Source: Butyrivibrio sp. NC3005 (GTDB taxonomy: Bacteria; Bacillota; Clostridia; Lachnospirales; Lachnospiraceae). From it: a stretch of DNA of 64,000 nt. The notes under the pieces are model-generated. The model did no database searches. It saw nothing but the letters and a program-made list of their open reading frames with translations, and had not been told where the DNA came from. Where the stretch lies: positions 4,022 through 68,021 of the forward strand of contig NZ_KE384206.1 in NCBI RefSeq assembly GCF_000424545.1. Reading direction: 5' to 3'. The translations under genes and the position numbers were made by a program. Shown here piece by piece: positions 15,045 through 24,090 of the stretch (position 1 is its first letter; each line of letters begins with the position of its first letter).

Positions 15045-17564
15045 ATGACAAAAGAAATGTTTTGGGAACTGTGTAAATCTAGTCCTGTTTTTCTGGATGG
15101 AGCAACGGGTACAAATTTAATGAAGGCAGGAATGCCAGCTGGTGTGTGTCCGGAGGCTTGGATTCTAGAGCACAAAGATGTCATGCTAAGTCTTCAAAAA
15201 CAATATGTCGAGGCAGGAAGTAATATTCTTTATGCTCCAACATTCACAGCAAATAGAATAAAATTGAAGGAATACGGTCTTGAAGATAAGCTCGAACGGA
15301 TCAATAGGGATCTTGTAGCGCTTTCTAAGGAGGCATCCTCTGGTAAGGCTTATGTGGCAGGTGATATTACAATGACAGGTAGGCAACTGCAGCCGGTTGG
15401 AGATTTGTCTTTTGATGAGCTTATTGAAGTATATAAAGAACAAATAAAAGTATTAGATGATGCTGGAGTGGATATTCTTATTGTTGAAACTATGATGAGC
15501 CTTCAAGAATGTAGGGCTGCTTTGATTGCTGCAAAAGAAGTTTCAAAGCTTCCTGTTATGGTGACTTTGACATTTGAATCTGATTGTAGAACGCTTTACG
15601 GAACTACTCCTGAGTGTGCTGCGGTTGTGATGGAATCTCTGGGAGCGGTTTGTGTTGGCGCAAACTGTTCAACAGGACCTGATAAAATGGCAGAAGTCAT
15701 AAGGAGAATGGCAGAGGTTACATCTATTCCGATTATTGCTAAACCAAATGCAGGGCTTCCGCAAATTGATAAAGATGGTAATACTTTTTATGATGTTGAA
15801 CCTGAAGAATTTGCACAGCAGATGGATGTTTTGGTTGAAAATGGAGCATCTGTACTTGGAGGGTGCTGCGGTACCACGCCGTTATTTATTAAAGCACTGA
15901 AAGACCGTTTTGAATCGATAGCTTTAAAAGATATGGAGAGAATAAGCAGGAAAAAAGTCGGGGTTCGAATTTTAACATCAGAAAGAGATATTTGTTCATT
16001 TTCATTAAATGATCCATTTATGATTGTAGGCGAAAGAATCAATCCGACAGGTAAGAAAAAACTTCAAGAACAGCTTAGAAATGACTGTCTGGATATGGTC
16101 TGTGATTTTGCACAGGAACAGGAAAATGATGGTGCATCTATTCTTGACGTTAATGTTGGTATGAGTGGAATAGATGAAAAAGAGATAATGATGAAGGTAC
16201 TTTTTGAGGTGACTCAGGTTACAAATCTTCCTCTTTGCATTGACACAAGTAATGTTGAGGTGTTAGAAAAAGCTCTTAGATGGTATCCTGGCAGAGCATT
16301 GATTAACTCTATTTCACTTGAAAAGGGTAAGGCAGAAGTGTGCCTTCCTTTGGCAAAAAAATATGGCGCGATGTTCATTTTACTCCCAGTAGGAGAAAAT
16401 GGTATTCCAAATACCCTCGAAGAGAAAATCGATAATATCGAAAGACTTACAAAACTCGCAAAAGAATACGGATTAAGTAAAAATGATATAGTGGTTGATG
16501 GTCTTGTGGCTACAGTAGGTGCGGACAAAGATGCAGCTGTTAAGACTTTGGAAACTATTAGATATTGTAAAGAAAATGACTTTGCAACGATTTGTGGTCT
16601 TTCAAATATATCATTTGGACTTCCGCAAAGAAGTTTTGTGAATACTGCTTTTTTGACTATGGCGATAGATAGAGGACTTACTATGGCTATTGCTAATCCA
16701 TCTCAGGAGTTGCTTATAAATGCCGCATTTGCATCTGATTTGCTTATAAATAAAGAAAATTCTGATATTAGTTATATCAATAGAATGCTAAGGTATGATC
16801 TTGAAGACGGAAAGAAAGCAAAGCCGGGAATGATTTATCCAGATATGGAAAGCGGAGAGACTGCGAGAAATCGAACAAACTTTGGTGACACTGCAAAAAA
16901 TGACAATAGTCTGACGAATACTGATCCAAAACAGCAGGCTCTCGATACTATCTATAAAGATGTATTGAGCGGAAACAAAAGAGGAATTGCTAAAAATACT
17001 CAAAATGCTGTAGAAATGGGATGTAATCCTCAAGATATCTTGAACAATGTCCTTATGCCAGCAATAAATGATGTTGGGGCGAAATTTGATAAGGGAACGT
17101 ATTTTTTGCCTCAGCTTATAGGAAGCGCCGAAGCTATGAAACTTAGCATTGCATATTTAGAGCCGCTTCTTAAAACGTCAGATAGTGTTCAAGAGTCAAA
17201 GGGAACCGTTGTAATTGCGACTGTTCATGGTGATGTTCATGATATTGGAAAAAATCTCGTGGTATTGATGCTTAAGAATTATGGCTATAATGTCATAGAT
17301 TTAGGAAAAGATGTAGAATCTGAAATTGTAGTAGATACGGCAATTAGGGAAAACGCTCAGGTAATTGCACTTAGTGCTCTTATGACTACTACAATGGCTG
17401 AAATGAAAAATGTTATTTCTATTGCAAGGGATAAAAAATGCAAATCCAAGATTGTTATAGGCGGCGCATGTGTTACTAAGGAGTATGCCGATGAAATCGG
17501 CGCGGATGGATATTCTTCAGATGCTGCTGATTGTGTAAAAGTAATTGATAAACTAATAGGATGA
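15045..17564 (+). CDS. metH: Cobalamin-dependent methionine synthase, without reactivation domain
   Basis: An 839-residue enzyme transferring the methyl group of methyl-tetrahydrofolate through cobalamin to homocysteine. Residues 1-300 form the homocysteine module with zinc ligands Cys208 (GANCSTG) and Cys274-Cys275 (GGCCGTT). About 320-590 is the pterin-binding module (MIVGERINPTGKK). About 625-715 is the cobalamin cap and 716-839 the B12 Rossmann domain, with the ligand His732 in DVHDIG. The C-terminal AdoMet reactivation domain of E. coli-type MetH is absent, as in many anaerobes, so reactivation must come from a separate protein. GGAGGAG precedes the ATG. No SAM or cobalamin riboswitch is visible upstream. 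Confidence 0.93.
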   Translation: MTKEMFWELCKSSPVFLDGATGTNLMKAGMPAGVCPEAWILEHKDVMLSLQKQYVEAGSNILYAPTFTANRIKLKEYGLEDKLERINRDLVALSKEASSGKAYVAGDITMTGRQLQPVGDLSFDELIEVYKEQIKVLDDAGVDILIVETMMSLQECRAALIAAKEVSKLPVMVTLTFESDCRTLYGTTPECAAVVMESLGAVCVGANCSTGPDKMAEVIRRMAEVTSIPIIAKPNAGLPQIDKDGNTFYDVEPEEFAQQMDVLVENGASVLGGCCGTTPLFIKALKDRFESIALKDMERISRKKVGVRILTSERDICSFSLNDPFMIVGERINPTGKKKLQEQLRNDCLDMVCDFAQEQENDGASILDVNVGMSGIDEKEIMMKVLFEVTQVTNLPLCIDTSNVEVLEKALRWYPGRALINSISLEKGKAEVCLPLAKKYGAMFILLPVGENGIPNTLEEKIDNIERLTKLAKEYGLSKNDIVVDGLVATVGADKDAAVKTLETIRYCKENDFATICGLSNISFGLPQRSFVNTAFLTMAIDRGLTMAIANPSQELLINAAFASDLLINKENSDISYINRMLRYDLEDGKKAKPGMIYPDMESGETARNRTNFGDTAKNDNSLTNTDPKQQALDTIYKDVLSGNKRGIAKNTQNAVEMGCNPQDILNNVLMPAINDVGAKFDKGTYFLPQLIGSAEAMKLSIAYLEPLLKTSDSVQESKGTVVIATVHGDVHDIGKNLVVLMLKNYGYNVIDLGKDVESEIVVDTAIRENAQVIALSALMTTTMAEMKNVISIARDKKCKSKIVIGGACVTKEYADEIGADGYSSDAADCVKVIDKLIG

Positions 17565-17618
17565 TTTTAAAAATTCTTGATTTTTATAAGTACAAAATTA
17601 GATTTACGGAGGCTTTTG

Positions 17619-19247
17619 ATGAACGGAGCAGATGCAATTGTAAAGTGTTTAGAAAAAGAAAAGGTTGAAGTATTGTTCGGATATCCAGGAGTGGCAATAG
17701 CACCTTTTTATAATAGTCTGCTTAGTTCTGATATTCAGAAGATTCTTATCAGAACTGAGCAGAATGCGGCTCATTGCGCAAGTGGATATGCCAGAATAAG
17801 CGGAAAACCAGGTGTCTGTGTTGTAACATCAGGTCCAGGTGCAACCAATTTGATAACAGGAATTGCTACAGCTTTTGCAGATAGTATCCCTCTTGTTGCA
17901 ATTACTGGTCAGGTTAACAGTGCCATGATTGGTTCGGACGTTTTTCAGGAGGCAGATATTACAGGAGCTGTCGAATCTTTTGTGAAATATAGCTATCTTG
18001 TACGAGATGTTAACGATATTCCAAGAATATTTAAAGAGGCTTTTTTTATAGCCAATTCAGGCAGAAAAGGCCCTGTATTAATCGACATTCCGATTGATAT
18101 TCAACAAAAGACTATTAATAATTTTAAGTATCCTGATAGTATTACTATGCGCACCTACAAACCAACGGTGGATGGAAATGCAGCCCAGATTCGAAAAGTG
18201 ATTAAAGTTGTTGAAAAATCTGAAAGACCAATAATGTGCGTAGGCGGTGGTGTTCTTTTGGCTGATGCTAAAGATATAATAAGAGATTTCGCCAAAAAAT
18301 ATCAAATCCCGGTTGTATCCACAATGATGGGACTTGGTGCAATGGATAGCGAAAATCCTCTGTACTACGGAATGGTTGGAAACAATGGACGTTTTTTTGC
18401 CAACAAGGCACTTGACAGATCTGATTTGGTACTTATGGTAGGTGCAAGAGTTGCAGATAGGGCTGTTAATAGACCTGATATGATTACAGAGAATAAAATT
18501 CTGGTTCATATTGATGTTGATCCTGCTGAAATCGGAAAAAATGTTGGTCCGACAATTCCTCTTGTTGGTGATATCAAAAGAATATTTGGACAGATTACTG
18601 AAAATGAAATTACAGTTAAAGACCATACAGATTGGATTAATGAACTAAATGAAGAGAAAAAAGCTCATCCTGATAACAGACCTGTTATAGGAGATGAATA
18701 TGTTGATTCTAAGATTTTTTTGAATAAGCTTTCATCAAAAATGGAGAATGATGCGATTTATATTGCCGATGTAGGTCAAAATCAGATTTGGGCTACAGCA
18801 TTTTTTAATATAAAAGAAAATCAGCGCTTTATGACAAGTGGCGGAATGGGGACAATGGGATATTCTATCCCCGCTGGAATCGGAGCAAAACTTGCTGACG
18901 GAAAAAAGCAGGTTGTTGTTGGATGCGGAGATGGAGCTTTTCAGATGTCTATGATGGAATTGGCCACAATGAATCAGTTTGAAGTTCCTGTGAAAATAAT
19001 CGTTTTTAGAAACAATTATCTTGGAATGGTAAGAGAGTATCAACATTACACTTGGCAGGATCATTATTCAATGGTTGATATTGCAGGAAAGCCTGACTTA
19101 TCATATATTGCAAAAGCTTATGATATGAGATATATAAAACTTGATGGACGAAAGGATATGGAAGAGTCTATTGATGATTTTTTGAAAAATGATGATTCTG
19201 TACTTATGGAAGTAATTGTCGATCCAATGGATTTAGCAAAGGCGTAA
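17619..19247 (+). CDS. ilvB: Acetolactate synthase large (catalytic) subunit
   Basis: A 542-residue thiamine diphosphate enzyme that condenses pyruvate with pyruvate or 2-oxobutyrate, the first common step to Val, Leu and Ile. The TPP-activating Glu is in RTEQNAAH, and GFAR-type and GPGATN segments follow. The C-terminal TPP/Mg motif is GDGAFQMSM to NNYLGM near residue 440-470. The frame is open from 17577, but ACGGAGG stands before the ATG at 17619, which gives the family N-terminus MNGADAIVKCLE. It follows metH by 54 bases and precedes a matching ilvN, so they may share a transcript. Confidence 0.94.
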   Translation: MNGADAIVKCLEKEKVEVLFGYPGVAIAPFYNSLLSSDIQKILIRTEQNAAHCASGYARISGKPGVCVVTSGPGATNLITGIATAFADSIPLVAITGQVNSAMIGSDVFQEADITGAVESFVKYSYLVRDVNDIPRIFKEAFFIANSGRKGPVLIDIPIDIQQKTINNFKYPDSITMRTYKPTVDGNAAQIRKVIKVVEKSERPIMCVGGGVLLADAKDIIRDFAKKYQIPVVSTMMGLGAMDSENPLYYGMVGNNGRFFANKALDRSDLVLMVGARVADRAVNRPDMITENKILVHIDVDPAEIGKNVGPTIPLVGDIKRIFGQITENEITVKDHTDWINELNEEKKAHPDNRPVIGDEYVDSKIFLNKLSSKMENDAIYIADVGQNQIWATAFFNIKENQRFMTSGGMGTMGYSIPAGIGAKLADGKKQVVVGCGDGAFQMSMMELATMNQFEVPVKIIVFRNNYLGMVREYQHYTWQDHYSMVDIAGKPDLSYIAKAYDMRYIKLDGRKDMEESIDDFLKNDDSVLMEVIVDPMDLAKA

Positions 19248-19269
19248 TATTAAAATTGAGGAAAGCATT

Positions 19270-19758
19270 ATGAAAAAAATATATTCAGTTCTAGTTGAAA
19301 ATAGAACAGGTGTTTTGTCAAAAGTAGCAGGTCTTTTTGCCAGGAGATCTTTTAATATTGATTCTCTTGCTGTTGGTGAGACAGAAGATAAAGCTGTTTC
19401 ACGAATGACCATTGTATCAAGTGGTGACAAATGTGTATTAGAGCAGGTTGAGAAACAGTTAAACAAAAAACTAGATGTAATAAAAGTAAAAACTTTTGAC
19501 GAATTTGATAGTATTAGTAGAGAATTAATGCTAATTAAGGTAAAATATAATAAGAATAATCGCAGAGACATCATGGAGAATTGCGAAATAATGCATGCTC
19601 AGATTGTAGATATGTCTAAGAGCTACATGATGATTCAAATCTGTGATGTTCCAGAAAGAGTACAGCTTTTGTTGTCAATGTTAAGAGGTATATCTATTGC
19701 TGAAGTAGCCAGAACAGGCACTTTAGCACTTACTAAATGCATTGAGAATGAAAAATAG
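19270..19758 (+). CDS. ilvN: Acetolactate synthase small (regulatory) subunit, first copy
   Basis: A 162-residue regulatory subunit with an N-terminal ACT domain (YSVLVENRTGVLSKVAGLF, RRSFNIDSLAVG) and the ALS_ss_C region. It activates IlvB and gives valine feedback. It starts 22 bases after ilvB with GAGGAAAG upstream. A second ilvN, of slightly different length and sequence, lies at 22214 next to ilvC. The two share the ACT core but differ clearly (for example SVGETEDKAVSR-type versus TAGVTADPRFTR-type segments), so they are old paralogues rather than a recent duplication. Confidence 0.92.
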   Translation: MKKIYSVLVENRTGVLSKVAGLFARRSFNIDSLAVGETEDKAVSRMTIVSSGDKCVLEQVEKQLNKKLDVIKVKTFDEFDSISRELMLIKVKYNKNNRRDIMENCEIMHAQIVDMSKSYMMIQICDVPERVQLLLSMLRGISIAEVARTGTLALTKCIENEK

Positions 19759-19831
19759 TTTTATTCTGTCGTCTACAGATTTTTATAAGTAGGCGATGAA
19801 AACAATGTTATACAGAAAAAGAGGACGGGGA

Positions 19832-20596
19832 ATGATTTGTTATAATTGTGGACACGAACTTAAAGAGGGAGTAAAGTTCTGTACATTTTGCGGAAAGTCA
19901 TTAAATGTTAGCTACAACGGATTATATAATAATCAAGGTAATGTAACAGATAATAATAGGAATAATACAGGATTAAATGCATATTCAAATGCAACTTCTA
20001 GCAGCAATACTTCAGAATCTAATGCATATTCGAATTCAGCTCTTAATAGCAAGATTGCAGTAAATGCTAATTCGGGTTATTCTGGAAATAGCAATACAGC
20101 TTCATACAGTAATAGTGAAGGTGCGTCATATTCAAATACAGTAGAGTATAGCAACGCTGGAAATACTGCGAAGCAGACTGCTGTGGGATATAACAATGTA
20201 AATACAACGTATTCAAATGCAACTAGATGTGGAAATAATAATGCAGCATATATAAATAATAATACAGCATATACAAATGCATCTGGATATGGAAATACGG
20301 GAACATCTGCATATACGAATGCCAACTTATTGGGGCATAGTAATGCTGTAAATGCTACGTATACAAATGCAATTGGGTATACTGATACCGGAATGTATGC
20401 TGAGTCTGCAGGAAATCCAACTTTATATTCAAATGGATATTATCAGAATAATCAGATAGGTTATGGTTATCCTATGGGCGAGTATGGTGGCGGATTTTTA
20501 AGTCGATATTCTATAAAAAAAGATGTTTACATTGTTATTGGTGCATTTATCGCTATTATTGCTATTTCTGAATTTATTACTTATCTTTTATCTTGA
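19832..20596 (+). CDS. Zinc-ribbon membrane protein with Tyr/Asn/Ala repeat region
   Basis: A 254-residue protein. Residues 1-25 are a zinc ribbon (CYNCGHELKEGVKFCTFCGK). About 30-205 is a low-complexity stretch of irregular repeats with the core [A/T/S]Y[S/T]NA. The C-terminus has one membrane segment (IVIGAFIAIIAISEFITYLL). GAGG lies seven bases before the ATG at 19832; an upstream in-frame ATG is less likely. Zinc ribbons with a tail anchor are common in Firmicutes, but such an Asn-rich linker is unusual. It lies between two branched-chain amino-acid gene sets without an obvious link. The role is unknown. Confidence 0.75.
   Translation: MICYNCGHELKEGVKFCTFCGKSLNVSYNGLYNNQGNVTDNNRNNTGLNAYSNATSSSNTSESNAYSNSALNSKIAVNANSGYSGNSNTASYSNSEGASYSNTVEYSNAGNTAKQTAVGYNNVNTTYSNATRCGNNNAAYINNNTAYTNASGYGNTGTSAYTNANLLGHSNAVNATYTNAIGYTDTGMYAESAGNPTLYSNGYYQNNQIGYGYPMGEYGGGFLSRYSIKKDVYIVIGAFIAIIAISEFITYLLS
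19975..20400 (+). repeat. Imperfect tandem repeats coding for [A/S/T]Y[S/T]NA units
   Basis: Units such as gcatattcaaatgca, gtattcaaatgcaac, gcatatacaaatgca, gcatatacgaatgcc and acgtatacaaatgca recur at irregular spacing, all in the reading frame of the zinc-ribbon protein. Unit spacing varies from about 18 to 60 bases. They look like a slippage- or recombination-shaped low-complexity coding region, not a CRISPR array. Confidence 0.7.
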
Positions 20597-20642
20597 ATAC
20601 TGTGACTGACTTTAATGTCTATTATGGAAAGTTGGTGTTTTT

Positions 20643-21482
20643 ATGGTAAATATCGAAAATCAGAATTTTGATCAGGAAAGAGCTTTATATAATAGCGATG
20701 GTGCTTGCCTTAATAATTGCAAGTTTGATGGACCTTTAGATGGTGAAAGTGCTTTAAAAGAAAGCAGAAACATTAGTGTTAATAATTGCTTCTTTAATCT
20801 AAGATATCCATTTTGGCATGATGATAATCTGTCTATTAATAACTCTGAAATGACAGATAAATGTCGAGCTTCATTGTGGTATTCTAAGAATATTTCGATT
20901 AATAATACTAGAATGCATGGTATAAAAGCACTTCGAGAGTGTGAAAATGTATCAATTCATGATTGTGATATTGTATCACCCGAATTTGGCTGGTCTGTAA
21001 AAAATATTACTATGTGCGATTCAAAAGCTGTTAGTGAATATTTTATGATGAGGTCAGAAAATCTAAGCTTTAATAAAGTTGAGCTTAAAGGGAAGTATTC
21101 TTTTCAATATATTACAGAATCATTTTTTGATAACTGTAATTTCGATACCAAGGATTCTTTTTGGCATGCTAAAGATGTTGTGATAAGAAATAGTACTATA
21201 AAGGGTGAGTACTTAGCATGGTATTGCGAAAATGTAACTTTTGAAAACTGTACTATAATTGGCACACAGCCTTTATGTTATTGTAAGAATCTTAAGCTTA
21301 TAAACTGTAAAATGATTGAATCAGATCTTGCTTTTGAAAAGTCTGAAGTTGAAGCGACTCTTGTTAGCGAAGTTGTAAGCATTAAAAATCCAAAGAGCGG
21401 AAAAATTGTTGTGCCAAAGGTTGGTGAGATAATAAGAGATGATCCAAATTCTCAAGGTGAAATTGAAATAATAGGAAGTTAA
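20643..21482 (+). CDS. DUF3737 family right-handed beta-helix protein
   Basis: A 279-residue cytosolic protein made of regular turns with Asn ladders (ISVNNCFF, LSINNSEM, ISINNTRM, VSIHDCDI, VTFENCTI), typical of right-handed parallel beta-helices. The N-terminal FDQERALYNSDGACLNNCKFDGP and the C-terminal EIIRDDP are those of DUF3737. No function is known. Starts 46 bases after the zinc-ribbon gene, so may be cotranscribed with it. Confidence 0.85.
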   Translation: MVNIENQNFDQERALYNSDGACLNNCKFDGPLDGESALKESRNISVNNCFFNLRYPFWHDDNLSINNSEMTDKCRASLWYSKNISINNTRMHGIKALRECENVSIHDCDIVSPEFGWSVKNITMCDSKAVSEYFMMRSENLSFNKVELKGKYSFQYITESFFDNCNFDTKDSFWHAKDVVIRNSTIKGEYLAWYCENVTFENCTIIGTQPLCYCKNLKLINCKMIESDLAFEKSEVEATLVSEVVSIKNPKSGKIVVPKVGEIIRDDPNSQGEIEIIGS

Positions 21483-21498
21483 AATAAAGGAGGAGAGA

Positions 21499-21843
21499 AT
21501 GCCGTTTATTGATACTAAAACTAATATTACAGTTTCAAAAGAAAAAGAAGTTTTGTTGAAGACACGCTTAGGAGAAGCTATACAGATTTTTCCGGGAAAA
21601 TCGGAGAACTGGTTGATGATTGCAATTGAGGGTGATATTCCTATGTATTTTCGTGGAGAAAACGAGGCTCCAATGGCATATATTGAAGTGAAAGTTTTTG
21701 GAAGCATCTCCGGAAGTAGCACCCAAAAAATGACTGAGGAATTAACGAAAATATATGGAGAGGTCCTTGGAATTGCTTCGGATAAGCTCTATATCAGTTA
21801 TTTCAGCGTAAAAGACTGGGGTTGGAATGGAGCGAATTTCTAA
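21499..21843 (+). CDS. MIF/tautomerase superfamily protein
   Basis: A 114-residue protein of the macrophage migration inhibitory factor fold. Pro2 (after Met removal) is the catalytic base of the superfamily, Lys34 in FPGKSENWLMIAIEG is in the expected place, and the YFRGENEAPMAYIEVKVFG strand follows. Members are trimers that tautomerise phenylpyruvate or dopachrome-like substrates; the bacterial role is open. AAGGAGGAG precedes the ATG and the DUF3737 gene ends 16 bases upstream. It is the last gene before a strong terminator. Confidence 0.85.
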   Translation: MPFIDTKTNITVSKEKEVLLKTRLGEAIQIFPGKSENWLMIAIEGDIPMYFRGENEAPMAYIEVKVFGSISGSSTQKMTEELTKIYGEVLGIASDKLYISYFSVKDWGWNGANF

Positions 21844-21865
21844 CTTTTTAATATGACAATACACT

Positions 21866-21914
21866 AAAAGCTGTGAAGAAATGATATGATTTTTCATTTC
21901 TTCACAGCTTTTTT
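21866..21914 (+). terminator. Terminator after the MIF homologue
   Basis: AAAAGCTGTGAAGAAATGA pairs with TCATTTCTTCACAGCTTTT around an eight-base loop, followed by Ts. The following 180 bases up to the promoter at 22094 hold no gene. Confidence 0.88.
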
Positions 21915-22093
21915 GCGTGATTTAATGCACGTTTTTACAAAAATCACAGTAAATTCTATTCTTTCGATAAAGGCAGCGATGAGCTAATAATTATTAACAA
22001 CTCTATGTATCACAGTTTAAAGCGTCAAAGTGCAACGCTCTATCAGATTAAAATAGGTTAAGAAAATTATAAATAAAGGATAAATTTGTATGG

Positions 22094-22122
22094 TTGACAG
22101 GTTAAATTTACACATATATAAT
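22094..22122 (+). promoter_or_regulatory. Promoter of the second ilvN
   Basis: TTGACA (22094-22099), a 17-base spacer and TATAAT (22117-22122), a full consensus promoter. The leader is about 85 bases, and no leader peptide or T-box was recognised in it. Confidence 0.75.
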
Positions 22123-22213
22123 TGACCTAAATCGACCAAGTATTTTGTAAAACAAATTAACGAAAAGTCGAATAACAATGATATGATTTCATACTTTAAA
22201 GAGGTGAAGATGC

Positions 22214-22738
22214 ATGGCAGATACTACTACACAAACCTATAAAAAGGTTTTCCAATTACTAGTTGACAACACATCAGGTACTCTTAGTCGAATTTCTGGA
22301 TTGTTTTCAAGAAGAGGTTACAACATTGAATCAATTACAGCAGGTGTAACAGCTGATCCTAGATTTACTCGAATTACGATAGTCACTGTTGGTGATGATG
22401 TTATTTTGGATCAGATTGAGAAACAGGTTGCAAAGCTAGTAGACGTAAGAGATATCCATGAACTTAAGCCTAATGAATCTGTTTACAGGGAACTGGCTCT
22501 TGTAAAGGTAAGAGCTAATGCAGAGCAGAGACAACAGATTATAGCAGTTGCCGATGTATTCAGATGTAAAATTATTGATGTTGGAACAGAAAGTCTTATT
22601 ATCGAAATAACCGGTAATCAGGACAAAATTGAAGCTTTTCTCAGACTTTTAGATGGTTATGAGATTTTGGAACTGGCAAGAACTGGTTTGGCAGGTCTTG
22701 GACGAGGAATTGAGAATGTTGTTTATCTTGATGAGTAA
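22214..22738 (+). CDS. ilvN: Acetolactate synthase small subunit, second copy
   Basis: 174 residues: an ACT domain (FQLLVDNTSGTLSRISGLFSRRGYNI) followed by the small-subunit C-terminal region ending in ELARTGLAGLGRGIENV. AAAGAGG stands upstream. It lies with ilvC, whereas the first copy pairs with ilvB. Having two regulatory subunits and one visible catalytic subunit suggests either another large subunit elsewhere or two regulatory modes for the same enzyme. That last point is inference. Confidence 0.92.
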   Translation: MADTTTQTYKKVFQLLVDNTSGTLSRISGLFSRRGYNIESITAGVTADPRFTRITIVTVGDDVILDQIEKQVAKLVDVRDIHELKPNESVYRELALVKVRANAEQRQQIIAVADVFRCKIIDVGTESLIIEITGNQDKIEAFLRLLDGYEILELARTGLAGLGRGIENVVYLDE

Positions 22739-22909
22739 CAGTTTTGATAAACAATACTATCAATAAGATAATTGCTGGTAAAGGTTTTTACCTTTTATCA
22801 TATATGGCACAACGTCAGAAAAAAGTTACTGGGGATAGTTTACAGGTCTATTGCCTTGCTAGAAATATAAGTAACACAAATTGACGCTAATCATTCAAAT
22901 ATTATATAG

Positions 22910-23950
<1,041 letters not shown>

Positions 23951-24000
23951 TTAGATTAGTTGGCGTTTCTTGCGAAAGCCAGCAGATTAAGGTATTATTA

Positions 24001-24042
24001 AGGAGTGCCACCGTCCACCTGATTGGTGACACTCCTCTTTTT
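24001..24042 (+). terminator. Terminator after ilvC
   Basis: AGGAGTG-c-CACC pairs with GGTG-a-CACTCCT, followed by CTTTTT. Confidence 0.85.
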
Positions 24043-24090
24043 CTAAAAAAATACCTAATCACAACTTAAGGTTAATAGGGAGAAAACGTC

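Noticed and set aside
18078-18626. A 182-codon minus-strand frame inside ilvB (and a similar one at 23384-23872 inside ilvC)
   Set aside because: They are shadows of conserved genes with codon-biased third positions. The products are rich in Cys, Ser, Asn and Ile, and match no family.
19975-20400. Repeats that at first sight look like a CRISPR array
   Set aside because: Units are short, irregular, in the reading frame and have no uniform spacers; no cas gene is near.
22129-22213. T-box or leader-peptide attenuator before the second ilvN
   Set aside because: No specifier loop, no TGGNACCGCG-like T-box sequence, no codon run of Leu/Val/Ile and no terminator are seen in the short leader.
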